Assembly: GCA_947177035.1 (NCBI GenBank)
Contig: CAMWSS010000014.1
Coordinates: 1-55,204, forward strand
Length of the DNA stretch: 55,204 bases
Direction of reading: 5' to 3'
Source: an uncultured Porphyromonadaceae bacterium
GTDB taxonomy: Bacteria; Bacteroidota; Bacteroidia; Bacteroidales; Muribaculaceae
The translations under genes were made by a program, and so were the position numbers. Below are positions 34,327 through 43,878 of this stretch, one piece after another (the first letter of the stretch is position 1; each line of letters opens with the position of its first letter). The notes beneath the pieces were generated by a model. It saw only the letters and a list, made by a program, of their open reading frames with translations. It was not told where the DNA came from and did no database searches.

Positions 34327-36912
34327 ATGCTCGACGATCGTATTCAGAAGATCAACATTGAAAGCGAGATGAAATCGGCTTACATCGACTACTCCATGTC
34401 GGTGATTGTGAGCCGCGCCCTTCCGGACGTCCGCGATGGCCTCAAACCGGTTCATCGCCGTGTCCTGTTCGGAATGAACGAAATGGGCAACACATCAGAC
34501 AAAGCTCATCAGAAATCAGCCAACTCCGTGGGTTACGTCATGGGTAAATACCACCCTCACGGCGACTCATCAATATATGGCACAGTGGTGCGTCTGGCCC
34601 AGGACTGGGCCATGCGCAACATCCTTGTGGACGGACACGGCAACTTCGGCTCAATCGATGGTGACGGCGCCGCAGCCATGCGTTACACCGAAGTGCGCAT
34701 GGCGAAACTCGGCGAAGTGATGCTCAAAGACATCGAATGTGAGACTGTCGACATGCAGCGCAACTACGACAACACCCGCGACGAACCGACCGTGCTCCCC
34801 ACGCGAGTGCCCAATCTGCTTGTCAACGGTGCCAGCGGCATCGCCGTCGGCATGGCCACCAACATGCCCACCCACAACCTCCGCGAAACGATCAATGCGG
34901 CGGTGGCCCTCATCGACAACCGCGAGCTGACAGTTGCCGAATTGATGGAATATCTGCCGGCTCCCGACTTCCCCACCGGAGGAACGATCTATGGCATCAA
35001 CGGAGTCCGTGACGCTTACGAAACAGGCCGCGGACGCATAATCATACGCGGTGAATACCACATCGAAAACGAAGGCAACCACTCCAACATAATCATCACC
35101 GAAATCCCTTACGGTGTCAACCGCTCGGAACTGGTGGCCCACATCGGCACTCTCGCCGCCGAAAAGAAAATCGAAGGCATCACCGGCGTGGCCGACGAAT
35201 CGAACAGCAACCTGGTCCACCGCATCGTCATCACGCTGCGCACCGACGCCAACCCGCTGGTCGTGGTCAACAAGCTGTTCAAAATGACCGCACTGCAGTC
35301 ATCGTTTTCGGTCAACAACGTCGCCCTCGTCAATGGACGTCCGCGCACTCTCAACCTCAAAGAGATACTCGAAGCCTTCATTGACCACCGCCATGACGTG
35401 GTCATTCGCCGCACCAGATACGAACTGCGCAAGGCCGAAGAGCGCGCCCACATTCTCGAAGGACTGATCATCGCCTCGCAAAACATCGACGAGGTCATCA
35501 AGATCATCAAGGAATCGGCCAACACCGACGCCGCGCGTCAGGCCCTGAGCCTGCGGTTCGGCCTCTCCGAAGCCCAGACACAGGCCATCGTGGAAATGCG
35601 TCTGCGTCAGCTCACCGGACTGGCCCAGGACGAACTCCGCCAGAACTATGACGACGTGCAGGCCCAGATCAAACGCTTCAAATCAATCCTCGAAGACCCC
35701 GAAGTCTGCCGTCAGCTGATCAAAGACGAACTGCTTGAAGTCAGCGAAAAATTCGGCGACGACCGGCGCACACGCATCAACCATCACGGCGGACAGGTCG
35801 ACGACGACGAATTCTTTGACGACAACGAGATGGTGATCACTATCAGCCACCTCGGCTACATCAAACGCACCCCTCTGGCTGAATTCCGCGCACAAAACCG
35901 CGGCGGAGTAGGCGCGAAGGGAAGCTCCACCCGCAACGAAGACTTCATCGAGCACATATACACGGCCAACAACCGCTCCTACATGCTCTTCTTCACAGAG
36001 CGAGGCCGATGCTACTGGCTGAAAGTCTACAACATCCCCGAATTCGGCAAAAACCAGAAGGGCAGGGCCATACAGAACCTGCTCAGCATCGAGACCGGCG
36101 ACTCCGTCAAGGCCTACATCAGCATCAACGGACTCAACAACCCGGAATACGTGGCCGGACACAACCTTGTGTTCTGCACCAAAAAAGGCATCATCAAGAA
36201 AACGCCGCTGGAAGCATACTCACGTCCCAGGACAAACGGTGTCAACGCCATAATAATCCGCGACGACGACGAACTGCTGCAGGTGGAACTCACCGACGGC
36301 GACAGCGAAATCCTCATGGCCAACCGCAACGGCCGGGCGATCCGCTTCCACGAAAGCAAAGTCCGCGAAATGGGACGCATGAGCACCGGTGTGCGCGGCA
36401 TGAGCCTCGACGCCGACGATCCCACCGACGAAATCGTCGGCATGATATGCATGGCTCCGGACTCTGAGAAAAACGTCATGGTGATCTCCGAAACCGGATT
36501 CGGCAAACGCTCCATCCTTGCCGACTATCGCATCACCAACCGTGGCGGCAAAGGTGTCAAGACAATGAACATCACCGAAAAGACCGGTCGCCTGGTGGCA
36601 ATCAAATGCGTCGATGACCTCAACGACCTTGTCATCATCAACCGCTCGGGCATCACTCTGCGCCTCCACGTGGCCGATGTCAGAGTCATGGGCCGTGCAA
36701 CCCAGGGAGTGCGCCTGATCAATCTCGGAAAGAGAAACGACGTCATCGCCTCTGTCTGCGCCGTAGAAGCCGACCCCGAAGAAGAAGCCGAAACAGTGGA
36801 AACCGAAGGCGAAGTGCTCGACGCGCTTCCCGTTGACGACACCGTGGTGGCCGACGAATCGGCTGAAACTGACGGACAGACCGCAGACTCTGAGGAAGAA
36901 ACAGAAAATTAA
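34327..36912 (+). CDS. gyrA: DNA gyrase subunit A
   Basis: An 861-aa type II topoisomerase subunit that, with GyrB, introduces negative supercoils. The start at [19 protein letters not shown] is chosen because the extra upstream residues do not fit the family. The catalytic Tyr120 is in AAAMRYTE. The quinolone-resistance region reads [14 protein letters not shown], with Ser81 (E. coli Ser83) and Gly85 (E. coli Asp87). The C-terminal beta-pinwheel carries a GyrA-box-like QNRGGVG and later NRGGKG, and the protein ends in a long acidic tail. These point to GyrA rather than ParC. Confidence 0.95.
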   Translation: MLDDRIQKINIESEMKSAYIDYSMSVIVSRALPDVRDGLKPVHRRVLFGMNEMGNTSDKAHQKSANSVGYVMGKYHPHGDSSIYGTVVRLAQDWAMRNILVDGHGNFGSIDGDGAAAMRYTEVRMAKLGEVMLKDIECETVDMQRNYDNTRDEPTVLPTRVPNLLVNGASGIAVGMATNMPTHNLRETINAAVALIDNRELTVAELMEYLPAPDFPTGGTIYGINGVRDAYETGRGRIIIRGEYHIENEGNHSNIIITEIPYGVNRSELVAHIGTLAAEKKIEGITGVADESNSNLVHRIVITLRTDANPLVVVNKLFKMTALQSSFSVNNVALVNGRPRTLNLKEILEAFIDHRHDVVIRRTRYELRKAEERAHILEGLIIASQNIDEVIKIIKESANTDAARQALSLRFGLSEAQTQAIVEMRLRQLTGLAQDELRQNYDDVQAQIKRFKSILEDPEVCRQLIKDELLEVSEKFGDDRRTRINHHGGQVDDDEFFDDNEMVITISHLGYIKRTPLAEFRAQNRGGVGAKGSSTRNEDFIEHIYTANNRSYMLFFTERGRCYWLKVYNIPEFGKNQKGRAIQNLLSIETGDSVKAYISINGLNNPEYVAGHNLVFCTKKGIIKKTPLEAYSRPRTNGVNAIIIRDDDELLQVELTDGDSEILMANRNGRAIRFHESKVREMGRMSTGVRGMSLDADDPTDEIVGMICMAPDSEKNVMVISETGFGKRSILADYRITNRGGKGVKTMNITEKTGRLVAIKCVDDLNDLVIINRSGITLRLHVADVRVMGRATQGVRLINLGKRNDVIASVCAVEADPEEEAETVETEGEVLDALPVDDTVVADESAETDGQTADSEEETEN

Positions 36913-36949
36913 AAACAAACAATAATTAGCTCTTAAAACACCCCGATCC

Positions 36950-38203
36950 ATGAAGAAATTACTTATTATGGCAATGTGTCTGGCATCTGCTGCCGGAGCG
37001 TTTGCGCAGGAAGACGTTCTCAAGAACGCTGACCGCGCTCTCAAGGGCGAGATGCCCAAATATGCTGAAATCAGCAAGTCGCTCCGCGGAGCGATGGCCG
37101 ATCCGACCACTTCCGGACAGGCTCGCACCTGGTTTCTTGCCGGCAAATCCGGCTTCGGACAGTGGGACCAGGCCCTGGCTGCCCTGCAGCTTGGCTCCGA
37201 CGTTGACCGCAAGGCTTCCGGCCGCGCGCTGATCGACGGCTACAAGTTCTACCTCCACGCCCTTCCGCTGGACACCGTGGTCGATGCCAAAGGCAAGATC
37301 AAGACCAAATACTCAAAAGACATCGTAAAGGCCATCGTCGCACACTACAACGACTTCTACAATGCCGGTGCCTTCCTCTATGAATCCGACGACTTCGCCG
37401 GAGCATACGAAGCCTGGGACATCTACACTTCCATGCCCCAGATGACCGACCTGCTCGGCAAGCTCGCTCCCGAAGCCCCGGCCGACACCATCATGGCCCA
37501 GAACCTCTACAACATGGGCATTTTCGCCTACACGGCAAAAATGTATCCCGAAGCCACCGAAGCATTCTACAAAGCCACTCTCTATGACTATCCCGGATGC
37601 GACGCCTTCAACAACGCCATCGCCTGCGCCGGAATGGCTGGCAACAACGACCGCAAATTTGAAATCGCCAAAGAAGCCTTTGAAAAGCGCGGCAGCGAAA
37701 ACGCCGGCTACATAGGCGAGATCATCAACGGCTACATTGACCGCAAGCAATTCGGCAATGCCATGGAGTGGCTCGACCGCGCCATCGCAGCTGACGGCAG
37801 CAACGCTCAGCTCTACAACGCCAAAGGCATCCTCGTCGAGAGCCAGATCCCCGAAGACGCATCTCCTGAAGTAGTGCAGAAATCCAACGAAGAAGCTCTC
37901 GAGCTCTACAAGAAAGCTGTGGAACTCCAGCCCGAAAACGGAATGTGGAACTACCACTACGGACGTATGCTCTCCAACAAGGGTGTGCGCATCGTCGACG
38001 CATCGGCCGAACTGCCCGCCTCAGAATACAACAAAGTTCTCGAACAGCAGGTGTTCCCGATCTATCGCGAAGCCATCATCTATCTCGAAAAGGCCATCGC
38101 TGCCGATCCCGACAACACCCGCGGCGCCCTGCCTCTGCTCCGCAACATTTACTACAACCTCGGCGACAACGAGAATATGCAGCGCATCGAAGCAATGCAG
38201 TAA
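36950..38203 (+). CDS. Secreted tetratricopeptide-repeat protein
   Basis: A 417-aa protein. The signal peptide MKKLLIMAMCLASAAGAFA is cut before Gln20 (QEDVLK), a good substrate for N-terminal pyroglutamate formation. The mature part is made of helical TPR-type units, for example LYNMGIFAYTAKMYPEATEAFYKA (about 183-206), and others around 275-300 and 320-345. It is a periplasmic scaffold of unknown partner. It follows gyrA by 37 bp and ends at a strong terminator, so it may share the gyrA transcript. Confidence 0.85.
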   Translation: MKKLLIMAMCLASAAGAFAQEDVLKNADRALKGEMPKYAEISKSLRGAMADPTTSGQARTWFLAGKSGFGQWDQALAALQLGSDVDRKASGRALIDGYKFYLHALPLDTVVDAKGKIKTKYSKDIVKAIVAHYNDFYNAGAFLYESDDFAGAYEAWDIYTSMPQMTDLLGKLAPEAPADTIMAQNLYNMGIFAYTAKMYPEATEAFYKATLYDYPGCDAFNNAIACAGMAGNNDRKFEIAKEAFEKRGSENAGYIGEIINGYIDRKQFGNAMEWLDRAIAADGSNAQLYNAKGILVESQIPEDASPEVVQKSNEEALELYKKAVELQPENGMWNYHYGRMLSNKGVRIVDASAELPASEYNKVLEQQVFPIYREAIIYLEKAIAADPDNTRGALPLLRNIYYNLGDNENMQRIEAMQ

Positions 38204-38226
38204 TCCTCTGACTGAAACCCATCTGA

Positions 38227-38262
38227 AGCCCCGCGTGCCGCTCCCGGTCCGCGGGGCTTTCT
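38227..38262 (+). terminator. Intrinsic terminator after the TPR gene
   Basis: AGCCCCGCG (38227-38235) pairs with CGCGGGGCT (38250-38258), followed by TTTCTG. The strong GC stem with a short T tract ends the gyrA/TPR transcript 24 bp after the stop. Confidence 0.8.
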
Positions 38263-38301
38263 GCATTCAGTTCAGTGCTGTATAAAAATACTTACGCAAT
38301 A

Positions 38302-38370
38302 ACTAATAAAATTAGTTGCACAACTAATTTTATTAGTTTATCTTTGCGGTGTGAAACTATAACATTTAGT
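38302..38370 (+). promoter_or_regulatory. blaI-type promoter with three operator boxes
   Basis: Three ACTA-N7-TAGT dyads are present: 38302-38316, 38323-38337 and 38356-38370. The first two form a larger perfect palindrome with arms AACTAATAAAATTAGTTG (38301-38318) and its complement (38321-38338). The promoter is TTG (38316-38318), 20 bp, TATCTTTG (38339-38346). Box 2 therefore sits between -33 and -7, box 1 covers the -33 element, and box 3 lies over the leader just before the ATG at 38376. This is a classic layout for autorepression by a BlaI/MecI dimer. Confidence 0.85.
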
Positions 38371-38375
38371 TATTT

Positions 38376-38744
38376 ATGAAACCCGAACTTACCGAAAGAG
38401 AAGAAGAGATCATCCGCGTTCTCTGGGAGAACGGTCCGATGACAGTCCGTGAGATGCTTGACAAGCTGCCCGGCCCCAAACGTCACTTCAATACTGTGTC
38501 GACTTTTGTGAGGCTGATGGAGCAGAAGGGCTATATTGACCATGAGCCTTACGGCACCGGCTATCGCTATTTAGCCAAAATCAGCGCCGACGACTATTCG
38601 CGTTCCGCGTTGCGCCGTGTGGTGAGCCGCTATTTCAATAACTCGCTTCGAGGCGTGATCAGCGCGCTGGTCACCGACGAAGCCCTCACGCCCGAGCAGG
38701 TGAGCGAGCTTGTCGAGCAGGTGAAGCGCGGAAAGGAGGACTGA
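38376..38744 (+). CDS. BlaI/MecI/CopY family repressor
   Basis: A 122-aa winged-helix repressor. The N-terminus LTEREEEIIRVLWENGPMTV, the recognition region HFNTVSTFVRLMEQKGYIDH and the wing RYLAKIS are typical. The C-terminal dimerisation helices (about 75-120) include the region where the partner protease would cleave. It forms a unit with the BlaR1-type gene 2 bp downstream and probably represses both through the three ACTA-N7-TAGT boxes. No beta-lactamase or PBP gene lies beside it, so the inducing signal is not known. Confidence 0.93.
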   Translation: MKPELTEREEEIIRVLWENGPMTVREMLDKLPGPKRHFNTVSTFVRLMEQKGYIDHEPYGTGYRYLAKISADDYSRSALRRVVSRYFNNSLRGVISALVTDEALTPEQVSELVEQVKRGKED

Positions 38745-38746
38745 TT

Positions 38747-40075
38747 ATGTGGATTATTGCCTCTCTCTTTCTCTACTCGCTGATGTTCGGCCTGACTCTC
38801 ACCTTGATGTGGGGAGTGTGGCGTCTGTCGGGACTTCGCAATAAGGCAGATTTCAAGACCGGCCGTCTGCTGATTCTCTCCATGGTCGGCTTTGCGGCAC
38901 TTGCTGCGGTCGTGCCTTTCCATCAAGCGCGTCAGATGGTGGTGGACGAAGCCGTAGTGGATGTTGAAGTTGTCGCGATGGATGCGGAGATGACTGTGGC
39001 CGACATCGTGGCGGATACGCAGACGCCGCTCGTCGGTTTTGACGCTTTGGTGACTGCATATGGTGTCGGCCTGGCCGTTTCCCTCCTGTGGCTTATCGGA
39101 TCGCTTGCATATGTGTGGCGGATGATGTTCCGCTCCCGCCGCAGCGAAATTCCCGGCTTGAGAATCTGCCGACGTGCCATTGTGCCGTTCAGCTGGGGTG
39201 GGTGGATCGTGATGTCGGCTGCCGATCGCGATGGCCTTGGCTTCAATTCCATAATGGCCCATGAATCTGTTCACTGCCGGAAACAACATTGGCTCGACTT
39301 GCTTGCGCTGCGTGTGGCCGGATGTCTGACGTGGTATCTCCCCACGGTCAGATTCCTGCGGGCCGACCTCATCGACTTCCATGAATATGCCGCCGATGCC
39401 GGAGTAATGGACTCGGGCTGTGACCCGGAGGCATATCAGATGCTCCTGATCGAGAAGGCCACACACCGCCGTTTCAATTCCTCGCTTGTAAATAGTCTCA
39501 ATTATTCATCTATTAAAAAACGTATCACTATGATGCAGACAAATCAAACCGCAAGATGCGGCCGTGGCCGTTATCTTGCCCTGCTGCCCGCAGCACTCCT
39601 GGCGCTTGCCGCCGTGTCATCACAGGCTTTGGCCGACACCGTGCGTGACCGCATTCCGCAGATCGCTCATGATCAGGAGTCTGTTGACGTCACCGTCACC
39701 GAGGCTCAAGAACCTGCGTCAGTCTCTGAACAGAACACTGACGATATTGAGGCCCAGCCTGAGGTGATGCCTGTCTTTCAGGGAGGTGACGAGAAGCTCT
39801 GGGAGTTCATTGCCAAAAATATCCGTTATCCTGAAAATGCGGCCATAAACAATGTCCAGGGACGTGTTGTCCTGCAGTTCGTGGTAGAAAAAGACGGTTC
39901 GGTCGGCGAAATCAAGATTCTCAGAAGTCCCGATGAAGAACTTAGCGCCGAGGCCATCCGTTTGGTGAAGTTATTCCCGAAGTTCACACCCGGCAAGGTG
40001 AATGGTGAGCCTGTCCGCGTCTGGTTCACACTTCCGCTCACGTTCAGACTTAGCAGCGATACACCCCAGAAATAG
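38747..40075 (+). CDS. BlaR1-type M56 metallopeptidase with TonB-like C-terminus
   Basis: A 442-aa membrane sensor-protease. Helices at about 3-22, 39-58 and 97-117 precede the zinc motif HESVH (His172, Glu173, His176), and a further helix lies near 275-292. In place of the penicillin-binding sensor domain of true BlaR1 there is a TonB-type C-terminal domain (about 345-440). It includes VFQGGDEKLWEFIAKNIRYP, GRVVLQFVVEKDGSVGEI and PVRVWFTLPLTFRL. The enzyme probably cleaves the cognate BlaI repressor. Its ligand is unlikely to be recognised by the same means as beta-lactams in BlaR1. Confidence 0.9.
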   Translation: MWIIASLFLYSLMFGLTLTLMWGVWRLSGLRNKADFKTGRLLILSMVGFAALAAVVPFHQARQMVVDEAVVDVEVVAMDAEMTVADIVADTQTPLVGFDALVTAYGVGLAVSLLWLIGSLAYVWRMMFRSRRSEIPGLRICRRAIVPFSWGGWIVMSAADRDGLGFNSIMAHESVHCRKQHWLDLLALRVAGCLTWYLPTVRFLRADLIDFHEYAADAGVMDSGCDPEAYQMLLIEKATHRRFNSSLVNSLNYSSIKKRITMMQTNQTARCGRGRYLALLPAALLALAAVSSQALADTVRDRIPQIAHDQESVDVTVTEAQEPASVSEQNTDDIEAQPEVMPVFQGGDEKLWEFIAKNIRYPENAAINNVQGRVVLQFVVEKDGSVGEIKILRSPDEELSAEAIRLVKLFPKFTPGKVNGEPVRVWFTLPLTFRLSSDTPQK

Positions 40076-40122
40076 GCATCAAACTTTAGCTGTCGAAAAA
40101 AAACTTTTTCTCAAACTGTTGA

Positions 40123-40166
40123 TAATAAAAGCTCTGTGACCGCAGTGGGCCGCAGAGCTTTTATTA
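40123..40166. terminator. Bidirectional terminator between blaR1-like and tolC-like genes
   Basis: TAATAAAAGCTCTG (40123-40136) is the perfect complement of CAGAGCTTTTATTA (40153-40166), with a 16-nt loop. The stem edges give T-rich tails in both directions, and the flanking genes converge. Confidence 0.85.
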
Positions 40167-40196
40167 CAATCAAAATGGTGTGCTTTTCTCTATGGG

Positions 40197-41501
40197 TCAA
40201 TAATTGTGGGCCGAGGCATAGAAGTCGAGGATGCGGGCGCGCAGCTGCAATTCGTATTTTGCCTGCAGACGGTCTGATTCAGCGCGTATGTAGGCCGAGC
40301 GGGCGGTGTCATAGTCAGTTGAAGTGGCGCGTCCGAGAGTGTATTTTTCGAGCATCGCGTCCATTGCGGCCCTGGTGGCCTCGGCGGCCGCTGTTGCGGA
40401 GTGCAGGCGTTCGCGCGCGCCGACAGCCTGATAATATGCCTGGTTGACGGTTTTGCACAGGTCGTCGGAGGCCGATTCCAGCTCAAGTTCCGCCACAGTC
40501 TGCTGCACGCGGGCCCGGCGCACGTTGTTGCGGGTCGACAGGGCGTCAAAGAAGGGCACCGACAGCGAGAAGCCGAGATATTTGCCGAAGTTGTGGCGCA
40601 TCTGCGAACTGAATGATTCGGTCGGAGCGCCCGACAGGGTGTAGTAGTTGCTGGAGAGTCCGGCGTTGAAACTCAGGCGCGGAATCCAGCCGCTCTGAGC
40701 CACTTTCACGGCCTGGCCGGCCACTGTGACGCGTGACTTCATTGCGCCGACACCATGGTTGAACTCCAGGGCGCGGTCAAACACCGAGCGCGGGTCTTGC
40801 AGCTGCGGATCGGCATCGGCCACAGGCTCCACCGTGAACTCTTCGGGAGCCTCATCAAGGCGGAGCAGCTGAACCATTTCCAGTCGAGCCAGCATTAGGT
40901 CTGACTGGGCTGTGGTGACCTGCATCTCGGCCTGGGCCAGCTGTGACCTGGCGTCGAGCATGTCGGCTTCGGGGATTTTCCCTTCCTCCAGCCGGGCCTG
41001 CTGGCGCATCAGCACCGAGCGGGCGGTTTCGGCCTGATTGCGGGCCACTGTCTCGATTTCTCCGCAATATAGCACCTGGAGATACTGGGCTATGACGCGC
41101 AGGGTCACATCGTCCTTGGCTGCCTCATAGCTCTCCATGACCGAGGCGAGATTGGCTTTGGCATATGCTACCTGGCGCACGTTCTGCAGGCCCTGAAACA
41201 GCGGCAGGTTCAGTCCGACGTTCCATCCGAAATTTGACGTGTTGCGGTTGGCATAGGTGTTGTCGGCCGTCAGACCGCGTCCGAAGTTCCATGACTGTGA
41301 GGCCGACGCGCTCACCTGCGGCAGAAATCCGTCTTTGGCTTCGGTGACAGAATTTTCGGCGCTCACGCGGTCCATGGCGCGTTGTCTCACTGTGAGATTA
41401 TGCGTCACGGCATGGCTGATGCACTGGTCGAGAGTCCATTGGCTGGCCGATGCGCCAAGGGTCATGCACAGAGCCAGAAGTGAAAAAAATGTCTTTTTCA
41501 T
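40197..41501 (-). CDS. TolC-family outer membrane efflux protein (right system)
   Basis: A 434-aa outer membrane factor. The signal peptide MKKTFFSLLALCMTLGASAS is cut probably before Gln21 (QWTLDQCISHA, the usual OEP opening). Two OEP repeats of long helices follow, with NRNTSNFGWNVGLNLPLFQG and NFGKYLGFSLSVPFFDALS as the beta-strand regions. It is last in the operon, 12 bp after the adaptor gene, and completes a MacA-MacB-TolC-like pump. It is shorter than the left-hand TolC protein (492 aa) and only distantly similar. Confidence 0.9.
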   Translation of the reverse strand: MKKTFFSLLALCMTLGASASQWTLDQCISHAVTHNLTVRQRAMDRVSAENSVTEAKDGFLPQVSASASQSWNFGRGLTADNTYANRNTSNFGWNVGLNLPLFQGLQNVRQVAYAKANLASVMESYEAAKDDVTLRVIAQYLQVLYCGEIETVARNQAETARSVLMRQQARLEEGKIPEADMLDARSQLAQAEMQVTTAQSDLMLARLEMVQLLRLDEAPEEFTVEPVADADPQLQDPRSVFDRALEFNHGVGAMKSRVTVAGQAVKVAQSGWIPRLSFNAGLSSNYYTLSGAPTESFSSQMRHNFGKYLGFSLSVPFFDALSTRNNVRRARVQQTVAELELESASDDLCKTVNQAYYQAVGARERLHSATAAAEATRAAMDAMLEKYTLGRATSTDYDTARSAYIRAESDRLQAKYELQLRARILDFYASAHNY

Positions 41502-41513
41502 GAGATGGCGGCG

Positions 41514-42614
41514 TTATTTCTTTTTGAGTTCATAGCCACGGATAACCATTGTGGTGTCCACACCCTGCTTCACTTCCACGTTGATGCCGTCGGAGAGTCC
41601 GGTGGTCACTTTGCGGCGGTCGAATTTCTGTTCGGCCACGGAATCGGAAAGAATGTAGACATATGCGTCGTTGCCCTCGAATTCGAGCACTCCTTCGGGA
41701 ACGGTCACCACCGAGTCTGCGCGGTTCAGCACCACCGAGGCGTTGGCGCTGTAGCCCGAGCGGACTGTCAGCGAGTCGGGCACTGCGACTGCGGCTTTGA
41801 TTTCGAATGTGTTTGCACCGTTTTCATTCACGGCTTTCGGCGAGATATATTCTATGGATGCTCCAAGAGTCACGTCGTGCAGGGCGCCGATTGTGATTTC
41901 CACAGGCATGCCGATCGACAGCGAGCCGACATCGGTTTCGTCTACTTTTCCACGGAAGATCAGGTCATTCATGTCGGCCACGGAGGCGATGGTGGTGCCG
42001 TCGTTGAACGTGTTGGCCTGGATCACCGACGAACCCACCTTGACCGGCACGTCGAGCACCAGGCCGGTGATGGTGGCGCGCACCAGAGTGTTGCTCTGCT
42101 GGGCGTTGCTGGCCGACACGCCGTCGCGCACGATCGAGAGAGCGTCTTTGGCTGCCTCCACTTCCAGTTCGGCGTTGCGAAGGGAGTTTTCTGATTCTTC
42201 AAATTCTTCGCGGCTCACGTATTTTTTCTCCCACAGGGCGGCTGTGCGCTCATGTTTCGACCGGATCAGGTCGAGGTTCTGGTGTGCCACTTTGACTCTG
42301 TTTTCGGCTGATGAGAGTTGTCCTTCTTCGGGGATCACCTTGATGCGGGCCACAACATCGCCCTCATGCACCACGTCGCCGGCTTCGACCATTATTTCGG
42401 CTATTATGCCTGAGATCTGCGGCTTGATGGCGATTTCGTCGCGCGGTTCTATGGAGCCTGTGAGCAGGGTTGATCGGCTCAGCGAGCCGATTGTCGGGCG
42501 CACTGTGTCATAGACGGTCTTCTCTCCGCGTGAATTGATCCAGAGGTAGACGAAGGTGCCCGCAAACAGGACTGCCGCCATTGACCACATCAGAATTTTA
42601 ACGAACTTTTTCAT
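41514..42614 (-). CDS. MacA/RND-type periplasmic adaptor (right system)
   Basis: A 366-aa membrane fusion protein. The start MKKFVKILMWSMAAVLFAGT gives one N-terminal anchor; an ATG 51 bp upstream adds a polar extension that overlaps the previous gene and is not preferred. The first lipoyl half (IKPQISGIIAEIMVEAGDVV) is near residues 56-75, the coiled coil at about 90-160, and the second lipoyl half (RATITGLVLDVPVKVGSSV) near 175. Beta-barrel and membrane-proximal domains follow. It links the two permeases upstream to the TolC protein downstream. Confidence 0.9.
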   Translation of the reverse strand: MKKFVKILMWSMAAVLFAGTFVYLWINSRGEKTVYDTVRPTIGSLSRSTLLTGSIEPRDEIAIKPQISGIIAEIMVEAGDVVHEGDVVARIKVIPEEGQLSSAENRVKVAHQNLDLIRSKHERTAALWEKKYVSREEFEESENSLRNAELEVEAAKDALSIVRDGVSASNAQQSNTLVRATITGLVLDVPVKVGSSVIQANTFNDGTTIASVADMNDLIFRGKVDETDVGSLSIGMPVEITIGALHDVTLGASIEYISPKAVNENGANTFEIKAAVAVPDSLTVRSGYSANASVVLNRADSVVTVPEGVLEFEGNDAYVYILSDSVAEQKFDRRKVTTGLSDGINVEVKQGVDTTMVIRGYELKKK

Positions 42615-42642
42615 TGCAGTGTTTATGTTTTGGTGTGAGGGT

Positions 42643-43878
42643 TTATTTGTCGTTGATTGCTTCAATTGGTTTGATTTTCATTGCTTTTAGAGATGGGATA
42701 AGCCCGGCGAGAGTGCCCAGAATGACAAATGTGACCATGATGCCGAGCGCTGTGGACAGTTGCAGGTCGAAGCCCGGCCCGATCATCTTTGCCGCTGCCG
42801 CGAGCACGATGGTAGAGAAGACGATGCCAGACAGGCCGGCCACGACAGTCAGCGCCACGCCTTCGCTTAGAATCTGCATGACGATGTCGGACGGCCGCGC
42901 GCCGATTGCCCGGCGTATTCCGATTTCATTGGTGCGCTCCTTGACGATCACCCACATGATGTTGCCAACGCCAATGATACCTGCTATCAGAGAGCTGATG
43001 CCGACAAACATTGCCAGCAGCGTCACTCCGGCGAAGAGGTGCTCCACCATTTCGAACTGTTCGGCGATGTCGAAGAAAAACATGGCGTTGTGGTCGTCGG
43101 GATGGATGTGGTGCGCGCGGCCGAGAATGCGCTCTATTCGTGGCTGGAGACTGGATGGGGATATGCCTTGTCTAACAAGTATGCACACGTCGCCCGCACT
43201 GTTGCCCAGATTGAAATTGCGCCTCATGGCCGACATCGGTATTATCACTTCTTCGTCGATCTTTGCGCCTCCGACCTGAACTTCTGCGGTCTGTCCGGCA
43301 ACGCCGACAATGCGGTAGTAGATGCCGCCGACCGACAGATATTGTCCGACCGGTGACTCGGTCCCGTAGATCTTCTCGCTCACCTGTTTGCCGATCACGC
43401 ACACTTTGTGAGAGGCGTTCTCGTCGGATGCGTTGATGAAGCGGCCGTCATAGATCACCGGCAGGAAGATTTTTGGAAAGTCTGGCGAAACGCCCTGCAC
43501 CATGCTGGCGGTTGCTGTGGAGCCGTCGGTCACGCTTATTCCGCCGACCGAGTAGAGGGCGGCAATGGCGTCGATTTCGGGTATGCCATTGCGGAGGGCT
43601 TCCACGTCGTCGGTCGTAATCGACCAGTAGGAGCCCTTGTTGAAGCCCTCATAGGAGATGGTGCGTCGGCCGGAACCGATTATGGCGCAGTTGGTGGCGA
43701 AACCTTCAAAATTGCTCATCAGCTTGTGCTCCAGGCCTTTTTCGCCGCCAAGCAGCATGGCGAGCATGGCTGTGCCCCAGAAAATGCCGAAGGCAGTCAG
43801 GAAGGTGCGCGTCTTGTTGCGCGAAAGGGTGGCGCCGATCTCGCGCCAGTTTTCAAGGTCGAATATAGATGTTTTCAT
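42643..43878 (-). CDS. MacB-type ABC permease, second of pair (right system)
   Basis: A 411-aa permease with the MacB layout: N-terminal helix (about 20-42), periplasmic core domain (about 45-285) and three C-terminal helices. The coupling motif VKERTNEIGIRRAIGARP and tail MKIKPIEAINDK are classical. It overlaps the first permease gene by 4 bp. Both lack an ATPase domain and likely form a heterodimer with the ATPase at 45095-45754. It is not closely related to the permeases of the left locus, which lack this RERTxEIGIRRAIGA form. Confidence 0.9.
   Translation of the reverse strand: MKTSIFDLENWREIGATLSRNKTRTFLTAFGIFWGTAMLAMLLGGEKGLEHKLMSNFEGFATNCAIIGSGRRTISYEGFNKGSYWSITTDDVEALRNGIPEIDAIAALYSVGGISVTDGSTATASMVQGVSPDFPKIFLPVIYDGRFINASDENASHKVCVIGKQVSEKIYGTESPVGQYLSVGGIYYRIVGVAGQTAEVQVGGAKIDEEVIIPMSAMRRNFNLGNSAGDVCILVRQGISPSSLQPRIERILGRAHHIHPDDHNAMFFFDIAEQFEMVEHLFAGVTLLAMFVGISSLIAGIIGVGNIMWVIVKERTNEIGIRRAIGARPSDIVMQILSEGVALTVVAGLSGIVFSTIVLAAAAKMIGPGFDLQLSTALGIMVTFVILGTLAGLIPSLKAMKIKPIEAINDK

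Noticed and set aside
38376-40075. A beta-lactam resistance locus
   Set aside because: The BlaR1 homologue lacks a penicillin-binding sensor domain and there is no beta-lactamase or PBP gene beside it, so resistance cannot be claimed.
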